The position numbers were made by a program, and so were the translations under genes. Positions 44,393-51,980 of a DNA stretch of 64,000 nucleotides are shown here, piece by piece; position 1 is the stretch's first letter; every line of letters starts with the position of its first letter. The notes under the pieces are model-generated. The model did no database searches, was not told the origin of the DNA, and worked only from the letters and a program-made list of their open reading frames with translations. The stretch lies in NCBI RefSeq assembly GCF_022230925.1, contig NZ_JAKKFH010000008.1, positions 310,001 through 374,000 of the forward strand, in the 5' to 3' direction. The DNA is from Micromonospora alfalfae. Its GTDB lineage: Bacteria; Actinomycetota; Actinomycetes; Mycobacteriales; Micromonosporaceae.

Positions 44393-45432
44393 CGCGCCGC
44401 TCCCACCGTCCCCGACCCGACCATCCGGGCCAGCAGCCGCCGGGCGGCCAGGCCACCGGTGTCGATGTTGATGCTCAGCTCCTGATACCTGTCCGGCTCC
44501 GTCGCGATCACCTGCTCCAGAATGTTGAGCGCGGTCACGTCCTGCATGACAACCGTGTGGTTGCTGTGGTGGAGGTACTCGCTGACCGACTCGTCGTCGA
44601 TCGCGAAGTCGCGCGCCACCGCCCAGAAGTCATAGGTGGTGTGCTCCGTCGACGGGGTGATGGCGTACACGATCTCGGCGTGGAACGCTTCGCGGTCCTC
44701 GCCCTCCGCGGGCGGGTAGACACCCTGCGGCGCGATCCGGCTGTGCAGCAGGTAGAGGCAGGGCGGGTGGTACTCGATGTCCTGCCACCTGGTGATCCGG
44801 CCCTGGATGCCGGTGGAGCGCGCGTAGAACGGGGGGCAGTCGGCATCGTCCATGTGCCGACTGACGTAGACGATCCCCCGGTCCTCGTCCACTTCGGTGG
44901 TGATCGGGGTGTTCGCCACCTCCGGCGTGCCGATGTAACCGCCGTGCAGATAGGTCTCGTGGGACAGGTCCAGGAGGTTGTCGACCAGCAGCCCGTACCG
45001 TGCGTTCAGTGGCGCCATGCCCCGCACCACCGCGTAACGCGGGTCGGCCAGCCACGGTGCGCGCGGAATCGCAGCCGGGTCGGCCCGGTCCAGGTCGCCG
45101 ATCCAGACCCAGATGAAGGAGTCCTGTTCGACAACCGGGAACGAGACCACCCGCGCGGTGCGCGGGATGCGCTGTTGACCGGGTACGAAGACGCAGGCGC
45201 CGGTCGGATCGTAGGTGAAGCCGTGGTAGCCGCAGACGATCGTGTCGCCGTCGAGCCGGCTCTCCGACAGCGGGAAGCGCCGGTGTACGCACCGGTCGGC
45301 GAGCGCCACCGCCTGCCCGGCACCGGTGCGGTACAGCACCAGCGGCTCACCGAGGACCGTCCGGGCGAGCAGGTTTCGCCCCACCTCACCGCCGTAGGCG
45401 GCCACATACCACTGGTTACGCGCGAATGCCAT
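44389..45432 (-). CDS. vanA: Vanillate O-demethylase, Rieske oxygenase subunit
   Basis: A 347-residue Rieske non-haem iron oxygenase that removes the methyl group of vanillate as formaldehyde, giving protocatechuate. The Rieske motif is CVHRRFPLSESRLDGDTIVC followed by GYH (CxH-17-CxxH); the mononuclear iron site is DNLLDLSHETYLHGG. GGAGG precedes the start at 45432; the extra 49 in-frame residues upstream do not match the family. First gene of vanA-small ORF-vanB-iclR. Confidence 0.9.
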   Translation of the reverse strand: MAFARNQWYVAAYGGEVGRNLLARTVLGEPLVLYRTGAGQAVALADRCVHRRFPLSESRLDGDTIVCGYHGFTYDPTGACVFVPGQQRIPRTARVVSFPVVEQDSFIWVWIGDLDRADPAAIPRAPWLADPRYAVVRGMAPLNARYGLLVDNLLDLSHETYLHGGYIGTPEVANTPITTEVDEDRGIVYVSRHMDDADCPPFYARSTGIQGRITRWQDIEYHPPCLYLLHSRIAPQGVYPPAEGEDREAFHAEIVYAITPSTEHTTYDFWAVARDFAIDDESVSEYLHHSNHTVVMQDVTALNILEQVIATEPDRYQELSINIDTGGLAARRLLARMVGSGTVGAAR

Positions 45433-45508
45433 GCGACCGGACCTCCATGCCGACGGATGTCGATGGAGCCGGATCGTCCCGTGCGGTGTCCCCGCTGGGG
45501 AACCGGAG

Positions 45509-45525
45509 CTTTCACTGAATGAAAG
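45509..45525. promoter_or_regulatory. Inverted repeat upstream of vanA
   Basis: CTTTCACTGAATGAAAG: perfect CTTTCA/TGAAAG arms, 77 bases upstream of vanA; candidate operator of the operon's IclR regulator. Confidence 0.5.
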
Positions 45526-45545
45526 GCCGGGCTCTCGTACGTGAC

Positions 45546-45582
45546 GGTGTGGCTGCCGTACCGGCGGCACGGCAGCCACACC
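45546..45582 (-). terminator. Terminator of the DksA-like gene
   Basis: Fourteen-base perfect arms (GGTGTGGCTGCCGT at 45546-45559 and its complement at 45569-45582), starting seven bases after the stop codon. Confidence 0.8.
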
Positions 45583-45588
45583 GGGGCG

Positions 45589-45921
45589 TCACCTGTTCTG
45601 CTTCTCCTGGCAGGGCACGCAGAAGCGAGCGTGCGGGAGAATTTCGAGCCGCTCGGCCGGGACACTCTGGCCGCACCTCTGGCAGGCACCGTAGGTGCCG
45701 TCGCTGATCCGGTTCAGCGCACCGGTGATCTGCTCGATGTTCTGGCGGGTGGCCAGCAGCAGCGCGGCCTGGTTGTGGGCCTCGCCGGGGTCGCCGGTGT
45801 CCGCGTTGAGCTCGGTCAGTTCCCGCAGCCGAGCCGTCTGGGTGGCGAAGTCGTCCGCCAGGGACGCTCGTAGGTCAGCCAGCCAACTCTGGTCGAGAGT
45901 AGGACGATGATCGACGCTCAT
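45589..45921 (-). CDS. DksA/TraR-family zinc-finger protein
   Basis: A 110-residue DksA/TraR-like protein, a family acting in the RNA polymerase secondary channel. The coiled coil spans about residues 8-70 with the acidic tip ELNADTGDPGEAHNQAAL, and the zinc finger is CQRCG, then CVPC (Cys4). The start at 45921 has AAAGG nine bases upstream. The same frame stays open upstream to an ATG at 46203, so a 204-residue N-terminally extended form is possible. An intrinsic terminator lies in the leader between them. Confidence 0.85.
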   Translation of the reverse strand: MSVDHRPTLDQSWLADLRASLADDFATQTARLRELTELNADTGDPGEAHNQAALLLATRQNIEQITGALNRISDGTYGACQRCGQSVPAERLEILPHARFCVPCQEKQNR

Positions 45922-46203
45922 GATCTGCCTTTCAAGGGGAATGGGTGGGAAAAATGGGAAAAACAAAAAGGGCCGAAGCTTGGTAGCTTCGCCCTGGCGG
46001 TCGTTCTGGGTATGCAACGACTCCGCAGGTGGGCCTCGGCCGGTTCGCGTCGGGCTCGACGTTGTGCGCATGGGCGCGGTGTGCGGCGCGCGGACAACCG
46101 GCACCCGCATGTCGGCCTTGGGACGGGTCGCCGTCGGCACGCGCACAGCACCGCCCACCGCCACCTCGGTGGCGGCGGGCGAGCGGAAGGTCACCGGCGG
46201 CAT
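45922..46203 (-). other. In-frame leader ORF preceding the DksA-like gene
   Basis: From ATG 46203 the reading frame runs 94 codons into the DksA-like ATG without a stop. The first ~50 codons have coding-like GC at third positions (MPPVTFRSPAATEVAVGGAV), then rare TTT codons appear (RPFLFFPFFPPIPLERQI) where the hairpin and U-rich tract lie. A promoter ends six bases before the ATG, so the transcript could be leaderless. No family match. It could be a regulatory leader ORF or an N-terminal extension. Confidence 0.45.
45957..45994 (-). terminator. Intrinsic terminator/attenuator in the DksA-like leader
   Basis: Minus-strand hairpin GGGCGAAGCT, ACCA loop, AGCTTCGGCCC (one bulge), followed at once by TTTTTGTTTTTCCC. 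A U-tract terminator is rare in such GC-rich DNA. It sits 36 bases ahead of the gene rather than behind one. Confidence 0.75.
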
Positions 46204-46209
46204 ACCCCC

Positions 46210-46238
46210 ACCATAGAGTGGCGTTGCCCTAATGCCAA
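46210..46238 (-). promoter_or_regulatory. Promoter of the DksA-like transcript
   Basis: Minus-strand TTGGCA (46233-46238), 17 bases, TATGGT (46210-46215). The predicted start falls on the ATG at 46203. Confidence 0.55.
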
Positions 46239-46353
46239 CGTTCGCGGTGGGACGTCGTTCCGGCCACAAACTGCCACTTTCCGCCGCACTAGGGCCGTTG
46301 TCCGAATCGACCGACTCCGTCCGGTTCTCCATCGGCCCGGTGTCGCCGGTTGG

Positions 46354-46467
46354 TCAGCTCGGGGTGAGGAGGCAGAACTCGTTGCTTTCCGGGTCGGCCA
46401 GGACCGTCCACGGCCCGTCACCCTGACCCACGTCGGCGGCTGTCGCGCCGAGATCCTTCAGCCGCGG
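46354..46467 (-). pseudogene. C-terminal fragment of a VOC-family protein
   Basis: The frame reads RLKDLGATAADVGQGDGPWT, then VLADPESNEFCLLTPS and a stop, the usual C-terminal strands of a glyoxalase-like (VOC) domain. The N-terminal three quarters are missing; the phosphoesterase gene stop precedes it directly. A relic of a deletion. Confidence 0.6.
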
Positions 46468-46490
46468 CCCACCGTCGCCGTCTTCGTCGG

Positions 46491-46850
46491 CTACCGTCCG
46501 CGCTCGTCCGGAGGCTGCTCCTTCGTCAGGTGGAGCAGCCACCCCTCGCCGGTGCGGATGAGCGCGTATCGCCGGGGGCCGGTGCGGCCGTGCAGGGTGA
46601 ACAGCATCCGGCGGTCGGTGCGATCGTGCTCCTCCCAGGTGCCGATGTCGGCGATCGACTTGTCGACGTCCTCGTAGGTGAGGTGATCGAGGTCGTGGTC
46701 GGGCACGGCGATCGCGAGGCGGTTGTCGCTGGGGCTGTCCGGAAGGCCGCGAGGCACCGCCCAGGAGCGCAGCACGCCGTCCTCCTCCAGCCGCAGGTCG
46801 AAGTGCGGTCGTGGTTTGCGGTGGTCGTGCAGGACGAAGGCAGGTGCCAC
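46491..46850 (-). CDS. Stand-alone LigD-type 3'-phosphoesterase domain protein
   Basis: A 119-residue protein matching the phosphoesterase domain normally at the N-terminus of LigD, which trims 3'-phosphates and ribonucleotides during non-homologous end joining. The active-site signature FVLHDHRKPRPHFDLRLEED and SWAVPRGLPDSPSDNRLAIA are intact, with a further His in DHDLDHLTYEDV. Neither ligase nor polymerase domain, nor ku, is nearby. Free-standing versions are known in some actinobacteria. Confidence 0.85.
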   Translation of the reverse strand: MAPAFVLHDHRKPRPHFDLRLEEDGVLRSWAVPRGLPDSPSDNRLAIAVPDHDLDHLTYEDVDKSIADIGTWEEHDRTDRRMLFTLHGRTGPRRYALIRTGEGWLLHLTKEQPPDERGR

Positions 46851-46934
46851 TCCCCCATTGTCGGCGCCGGCCCGCCCTTCCGCCTGTCGACGCGATCACC
46901 TCGGATAGCCGGTACCCGTCGTGTGGGGGGTTTT

Positions 46935-46967
46935 TGCGTAGCACGCATATTTGCGTGTCACGCAAAT
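46935..46967. promoter_or_regulatory. Two tandem TetR operators
   Basis: TGCGTAGCACGCA (46935-46947) and the perfect 19-base palindrome ATTTGCGTGTCACGCAAAT (46949-46967). The second overlaps the -35 (TTGCGT, 46951) of a promoter whose -10 (TAGCGT, 46973) puts the transcript start at the tetR ATG. Confidence 0.75.
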
Positions 46968-46984
46968 GGTGCTAGCGTGGTGGC

Positions 46985-47605
46985 ATGACGGGGCTCCGGG
47001 AGCGCAAGAAGGCCGAGACGCGGGCGGCGCTCGGTTGGGCCGCGATCCATCTCACCGCTGAGCGCGGCTACGACAACGTCCGCGTCGAGGACATCGCCGA
47101 TGCGGTCGGTGTCTCCCCGCGCACCTTCAACAACTACTTCTCCAGCAAGGCCGAGGCGATCGCCTCCCGCCACCTCGACCGCAGCCTGCGCACCGCCGCC
47201 GCGCTGCGCGAACGTCCCGCCGACGAGCCGCTCTGGGCAGCGCTCACCCAGGCCGCATTGGAGCAGTTCACCCGCGGCCCCGAGGTCGAGGCGATGCCCT
47301 CCCCCGACCACGCGCAGTGGGTTGCCGGCGTCCGCACCATGCTCGCCGAGCCCGCGCTGCAGGGCGAACGGCTGCGCGCCACCGCCCTCGCCGAGGCCGA
47401 GCTCGCCGCCGCGGTCGCCGAGCGCACCGGCACCGACCTCGCCACCGACATGTACCCGAGGCTCGTCGCGGCCGCCGCCAGCGCCGCCGTCAGCGTCGCC
47501 ATGCAGCACTATCTCGACAGCGCCGACCCACCCGCCCCGATCGAACGCCTCATCACCGACGCCTTCACCCAGATCGCCGCCGGCCTCCCGGCCCCACCCC
47601 GCTGA
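46985..47605 (+). CDS. TetR-family regulator
   Basis: A 206-residue TetR regulator. Helix-turn-helix: VEDIADAVGVSPRTFNNYFSSK after RKKAETRAALGWAAIHLTAERG. The C-terminal ligand domain is Ala-rich with no recognisable specificity. It appears to be transcribed as a leaderless mRNA and, from the overlapping palindromes, to repress itself. The FAD monooxygenase gene follows 123 bases downstream in the same direction and is the probable target. Confidence 0.88.
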   Translation: MTGLRERKKAETRAALGWAAIHLTAERGYDNVRVEDIADAVGVSPRTFNNYFSSKAEAIASRHLDRSLRTAAALRERPADEPLWAALTQAALEQFTRGPEVEAMPSPDHAQWVAGVRTMLAEPALQGERLRATALAEAELAAAVAERTGTDLATDMYPRLVAAAASAAVSVAMQHYLDSADPPAPIERLITDAFTQIAAGLPAPPR

Positions 47606-47728
47606 AGCTCCGCCCTCACACAGGGCACCACCTCACCCACGTCTCCAGCCGCGTCACACTCCCGCGGCGGGCCGGCCACGCGCCGCGCCTGCCGTGGCGA
47701 TGACACACACCCCGAAGGAATCACGACC

Positions 47729-49228
47729 ATGATCGATGTCATCATCGTCGGCGCCGGCCCCAACGGCCTCATGCTCGCCTGCGAACTGGCGCTCTCCGGC
47801 GTACACCCCGTCGTCCTCGAACGCCACGCCACGCCCACCGGCGAGCCGCGCGCCAACGGCCTCGTGGGCCAGGTCGTTCGCCTGCTCGACCGGCGCGGCC
47901 TCTATGCGCGGCTCAGCGGTGAAAGCACACCGCCGACCCCTCAACCGGCCTTCACCTTCGGCGCGTTCCCGCTGGATCTCACGATGCTCGCGGAGAACCC
48001 GCACTACGTGCTCGGCGTGCCGCAAGCCCAGCTCGAAGCCGGTCTCGCCGTCCGAGCTACCGAGCTCGGAGTCGACCTGCGCCGCGGCCACGAGGTCGTC
48101 GACCTCCGCCAACGCCCCGACGGGGTCGAGGTTCACCTCGCCGACGGTACGCAGCTCACCAGTCGTTTCGTCGTCGGCGCCGACGGCGGGCGTAGCGCGG
48201 TGCGCCGCCTCGCCGGCATCGGCTTCCCCGGGGTCACAAACGACCGGTCGATCTCTCGTACCGCCACGGTGACGGTGCCCGCGTCATCCCTCGACCCCGA
48301 GACGGGCGGCCTGCGCGTCCCCGGCCTTGGCGTCGTCACGCCGTTCCAGCACACCCGCACCGCGCGTGGCCTGATCGCCTGGGCCCCGTTCCCCGGCCGT
48401 CCGGCGATCCTGAGCACGACGGAGTGGCCCGACACGCCAACCAACGACGAGACCCCGATGAGCCTGGCGGAGTTCCGCGCCAGCGTCGCCCGGGTGCTCG
48501 GCACCGACATCCCCCTCGGCGCGCCCGACGGCCCCAGCCTGCTGAGGCGGCTGACCGGCCGAAACACCCGCATCGCCGCCCGCTACCGCGCCGGCCGGGT
48601 GCTCCTGGTCGGCGACGCCGCGCACGTGCACCCCGCGATGGGCGGCCCCGGCCTCAACCTGGGCCTGCAGGACGCTGTCAACCTGGGTTGGAAGCTCGCC
48701 GCAACGGTGCGCGGCTGGGCACCGCAGGGGCTGCTCGACACGTACGAAAGCGAGCGTCGTCCCGTCGCCGAACGGGTCGTCATGTCCACCCAGGCGCAGT
48801 CGGCGCTCATCGGCCCTGGCGACGAGATCACCGGCCTGCGGGAACTCTTCGCCGAACTGCTGCGCAAGCCGGAGGTGACCGGGCACATCGCGGCGCTGAT
48901 GTCCGGTGCGGACATCAGCTACCCCGCCGATCCCGCCGACCCGTTGGCCGGCCGCTGCGCGCCCGACGTCATCGTGCACACCGACCACGGCGCGACACGT
49001 CTCGCCGAACTGACCCGCACCGCCCGGCCGCTGCTGCTGGACTCCACTGGCGCCTACGCCGGGATCGCCGCGCCATGGCGGGACCGGGTCGACGTGGTCA
49101 CCGGCCCACTGGAGGGCACCACAGCGGCCGCGTTGCTCGTACGCCCCGACTGCTTCGTCGCCTGGTCCGCCGGGGACGCCACCACGCTGCGCGCCTCGCT
49201 CACCCACCACTTCGGCCCTGCGCGATGA
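47729..49228 (+). CDS. FAD-dependent aromatic monooxygenase (PheA/TfdB class)
   Basis: A 499-residue class A flavoprotein monooxygenase. GxGxxG in VIIVGAGPNGLMLACELALSG; the DG motif in SRFVVGADGGRSAVRRLAGI; the second FAD motif VLLVGDAAHVHPAMGGPGLN. The last ~110 residues form the thioredoxin-like C-terminal domain of this subgroup. The N-terminus resembles rifampicin monooxygenase Rox and anthracycline or aromatic polyketide hydroxylases. With its own TetR gene upstream, it could hydroxylate an antibiotic or an aromatic substrate. Confidence 0.88.
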   Translation: MIDVIIVGAGPNGLMLACELALSGVHPVVLERHATPTGEPRANGLVGQVVRLLDRRGLYARLSGESTPPTPQPAFTFGAFPLDLTMLAENPHYVLGVPQAQLEAGLAVRATELGVDLRRGHEVVDLRQRPDGVEVHLADGTQLTSRFVVGADGGRSAVRRLAGIGFPGVTNDRSISRTATVTVPASSLDPETGGLRVPGLGVVTPFQHTRTARGLIAWAPFPGRPAILSTTEWPDTPTNDETPMSLAEFRASVARVLGTDIPLGAPDGPSLLRRLTGRNTRIAARYRAGRVLLVGDAAHVHPAMGGPGLNLGLQDAVNLGWKLAATVRGWAPQGLLDTYESERRPVAERVVMSTQAQSALIGPGDEITGLRELFAELLRKPEVTGHIAALMSGADISYPADPADPLAGRCAPDVIVHTDHGATRLAELTRTARPLLLDSTGAYAGIAAPWRDRVDVVTGPLEGTTAAALLVRPDCFVAWSAGDATTLRASLTHHFGPAR

Positions 49229-49256
49229 CCGCGAGACAGTTCCAGTCTGGCCCTCG

Positions 49257-50375
49257 TCAGCGTGTCTTGGCGTCGTACGCCTTCCAGTCCTCGATCGGAG
49301 TGAGCGCAACCGGTGCCGGTCGCTGTGCCGTCGTCGTCAGCTCGATCCGCTGGCCTTCGGTCGCCGACCGAAGCAGGCTGGTCATGGTGTCGAGTACGTG
49401 CAGTGCGACGTCGCCGTCAGCGCGTGGGGGACGCTGATCGTCGGCCCTGGCCAGGTCGATCAGACCGATGCCCCGGGAGGCCCCGGCGTAACCGGCACGC
49501 GGTTCGAGAGCGCGCCATTCGGTGTCGCCGAGCGAGAAGAGGCGGACCTCACCGTCGAAGTAGTTCGGATCGGGCACGGCGAGCGTGCCGGCCTCGCCGT
49601 GCACCTCGATGGGTGCGGCCGTCGTCCGGACACCGTCGAAGCTCGTGGTAATTGTGGAGAGCGCACCATTGGTGTGCTCGAGTACGCCGGTGAGGTGGGT
49701 GTCCACCCCCACCGGGATCCGCTGGCCGGTGCGGGGACCCGAGCCGATGACGCGCTCCGCGCGCAGGCGGCTGGCGGCTCCGGTCACCGACCGGACCGGC
49801 CCGAGCAGGTGGATGAGCGCCGAGATGTAGTACGGCCCCATGTCCAGCATCGGGCCGCCGCCCGGGGCGTAGTAGAAGTCGGGGTTGGGATGCCAGCGTT
49901 CGTGCCCCGGAGTGACCATGACGGCCGACGCGGACATCGGGCGGCCGATGAGCCCGCCGTCGATCACCGCCCGCGCCGTCTGCGTACCAGTGCCCAGGAC
50001 GGTGTCCGGCGCGCACCCGACGCGGACGCCGGCCGACGCGGCCCGTTCGATGATCGAACGGCCGTCCGAAAACGTCACGGCGAGCGGCTTCTCCACATAC
50101 ACGTTCTTGCCGGCGTCGATAGTGCCGAGCGAGATGTCGGCGTGGGCCGCGGGGATGGTCAGGTTGAGCACTGTCTGCACGTCCGGGTGGGCGAGCAGAC
50201 GCTCGACGCTCATCGCCTCGGCTCCAGGAATCGTGGCCGCGACCTCGGCTGACCGGGAGGCGTCGAGATCGGCCACCGCGACGATGTCGACCTCACTGTG
50301 GCCCGCGAGTGTGTCCAGGTACGCGCGGGAGATGACCCCGAGACCTACGACGCCGACGCGGTGCGGGTCGCCCAC
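49257..50375 (-). CDS. Gfo/Idh/MocA-family oxidoreductase
   Basis: A 372-residue NAD(P)-dependent sugar oxidoreductase. Rossmann motif VGVVGLGVISRAYLDTLAG, active-site EKP in NVYVEKPLAVTFSDG, and the family C-terminal sheet around GGGPMLDMGPYYISALIHLLG. GTG start at 50375 lies inside the upstream ThuA gene (31-base overlap). ThuA and Gfo/Idh (ThuB) pairs act on 3-keto glycosides in rhizobia; a similar sugar-oxidation role is inferred. Confidence 0.88.
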   Translation of the reverse strand: MGDPHRVGVVGLGVISRAYLDTLAGHSEVDIVAVADLDASRSAEVAATIPGAEAMSVERLLAHPDVQTVLNLTIPAAHADISLGTIDAGKNVYVEKPLAVTFSDGRSIIERAASAGVRVGCAPDTVLGTGTQTARAVIDGGLIGRPMSASAVMVTPGHERWHPNPDFYYAPGGGPMLDMGPYYISALIHLLGPVRSVTGAASRLRAERVIGSGPRTGQRIPVGVDTHLTGVLEHTNGALSTITTSFDGVRTTAAPIEVHGEAGTLAVPDPNYFDGEVRLFSLGDTEWRALEPRAGYAGASRGIGLIDLARADDQRPPRADGDVALHVLDTMTSLLRSATEGQRIELTTTAQRPAPVALTPIEDWKAYDAKTR

Positions 50376-51055
50376 ACCATCCCCCTCTCGATCACGGTAC
50401 GGACATCCGGGTGCTCCAACACGTCGAGGCTGTGCCCCGGGGTCGTCACGACGATGCGCCCGGCACCCCACTGCCGGGTCCAGATCGCCGGTGAGGTGAC
50501 CGGCCGGTGCCACGGATGCCACGCCTGCGTCGGGTGGGTGGTCACGGCCAGCACGTCGATCAGGTCGTCGTGCAGTACCCAGTACTGCTCGGTGACAAGG
50601 TCGAAGTCCTCGATGCCCGCAGTGATCGGGTGCTCCCGGCCGAGGTCGGTGACACGCACCGTGTGCGGCAGGAAGTTGTCCTCCGGGCCACCGTGACGTT
50701 CACACGGCTCCCGGCCCGGATGGGTCGCGAACTGGCCGCCCACCAGGTGCAGGTATTCGGATGACGCGCGGAACGAGTCGACGATGCCGCCGTGCCAGCC
50801 GGTGAAGCCCGTGCCGGCGATGACAGCCGCGCTGAGGCCCGCCACCTGGTCCGCGGTGATCTGCGACATCGTCATGCACTGCACGACGAGGTCAATCTCG
50901 GCCATCTCGGCGGCGTCACCGTAGATCTCCGTCGACTCCTCGACCCGTACGGCATAGCCGCTACCTTCGAGGAAGGGGAGGAACAACTCGGTCGCCTTGA
51001 CCGGCTGGTGCCCTTCCCAACCGCCCCGAACCACCAGTGCTCTCCGCTGCGCCAC
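50345..51055 (-). CDS. ThuA-domain protein
   Basis: A 236-residue cytoplasmic protein that is a single ThuA domain (glutamine-amidotransferase-like fold). Landmarks: ALVVRGGWEGHQPVKATELF, VVQCMTMSQITADQV, GTGFTGWHGGIVDSFR, HPITAGIEDFDLVTEQYWVL and WTRQWGAGRIVVTTPGHSLD. GTG start at 51055 after GGGAGGGAG. It is coupled to the Gfo/Idh gene. Confidence 0.85.
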   Translation of the reverse strand: MAQRRALVVRGGWEGHQPVKATELFLPFLEGSGYAVRVEESTEIYGDAAEMAEIDLVVQCMTMSQITADQVAGLSAAVIAGTGFTGWHGGIVDSFRASSEYLHLVGGQFATHPGREPCERHGGPEDNFLPHTVRVTDLGREHPITAGIEDFDLVTEQYWVLHDDLIDVLAVTTHPTQAWHPWHRPVTSPAIWTRQWGAGRIVVTTPGHSLDVLEHPDVRTVIERGMVWATRTASAS

Positions 51056-51306
51056 CGTCGCTCCCTCCCACGGTCCGTCGCCACCGGGCTGGCCGATCCC
51101 GCCCCGACGACGTGCCGTCGATTCCGGTACGTGTCGAGCATCGAAACCGTACCCTTGGTCGCCGACAAGGCCGACCTACGCCGGCTTGCGGATTCCACTG
51201 TGCACGGTCGACTCACGCCGCAGCAAGAATGCACAGGTGCTGAAACGGCGCAGAGGTTCCGGGCCGGCCGGGTCGAGATCGCGAGCGTCGCTGCGGTATC
51301 TGCTGA

Positions 51307-51534
51307 TCAACCGCTACGGCGGTTGCCATACTGGCGAGGGCTCTGGACCGAACCTCGGCCGCCGAGGTGCTGACCCTTCCCCTGCGGTTGAGGCGAGGCG
51401 ACCTTGCCCTTCGCGCGTCGGGCAGCCCGATTCGCGGGAACGGCAGGCGGGTCGGTCTCAATCTCGGCCTCGGCCGCTGTTGAGGTGTCGGCAGCCACCG
51501 AGTGGGCGTCTTGGGCGGGCTCAGGCTCCGGCAT
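51307..51534 (-). CDS. Small hypothetical protein with acidic head and basic tail
   Basis: A 75-residue protein starting at 51534 after AAGGAG. The N-terminal half is acidic (MPEPEPAQDAHSVAADTSTA); the C-terminal half is basic and Gln/Gly-rich (NRAARRAKGKVASPQPQGKG; GSVQSPRQYGNRRSG). It has the look of a disordered nucleic-acid-associated protein. No family is recognised. Ribosome site and charge pattern argue that it is real. Confidence 0.6.
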   Translation of the reverse strand: MPEPEPAQDAHSVAADTSTAAEAEIETDPPAVPANRAARRAKGKVASPQPQGKGQHLGGRGSVQSPRQYGNRRSG

Positions 51535-51892
51535 CGGGCTCTCCTTGGATCTGGTGGGTCTACCGGCCGTCGACGGCCGCCGGAACGCGGACTCATCGAC
51601 GCCGGGGTGCGCGCCTTGACGGTAGCGCAACGCCAGGCCGGGCGAGTGTTCCCCCGCTCCGACGGGACATCCGTTACCTGCCGCCTGCCGGCGCGAACCG
51701 AGCCCCGGGCCTCAACCGCATCGCCGCCGTCGTCCTGATCACGGATACGCCGTCCGCCTCGGTGGTCGAGATCAGTCGACGCCCGCGTACCTCATGGTGG
51801 TCCTTCCCGGGGTGGCCGGCACGCCCCGGGCGGCGGCGTACGCCCGGACGACCGGACTGGAGTAGTCGCGACGCTACGGAGCGGTCCGCCGC
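51535..51892. other. Gene-free stretch
   Basis: No reading frame here shows a recognisable domain or a ribosome site. It would hold the promoter of the small protein on its left. Confidence 0.5.
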
Positions 51893-51936
51893 CCGGACAA
51901 CGACGGATTGCTCACAAGCAACCCGTCGTTGTCCGG
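51893..51936 (-). terminator. Terminator of the three-CAZyme operon
   Basis: Fourteen-base perfect arms CCGGACAACGACGG (51893-51906) and CCGTCGTTGTCCGG (51923-51936), with extra TGC/GCA pairing in the loop. Confidence 0.8.
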
Positions 51937-51980
51937 CCTGGGAAGGCCACCGCTGATCGGTCGTTACGTCCGGACGACCG

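Noticed and set aside
24714..45432. Aromatic island as a recently acquired genomic island
   Set aside because: Base composition and codon bias match the rest of the window, and no integrase or terminal repeat is visible.
51640..51890. Possible gene in the region before the GH operon terminator
   Set aside because: Several frames are open but none has a start with a ribosome site or a family pattern.
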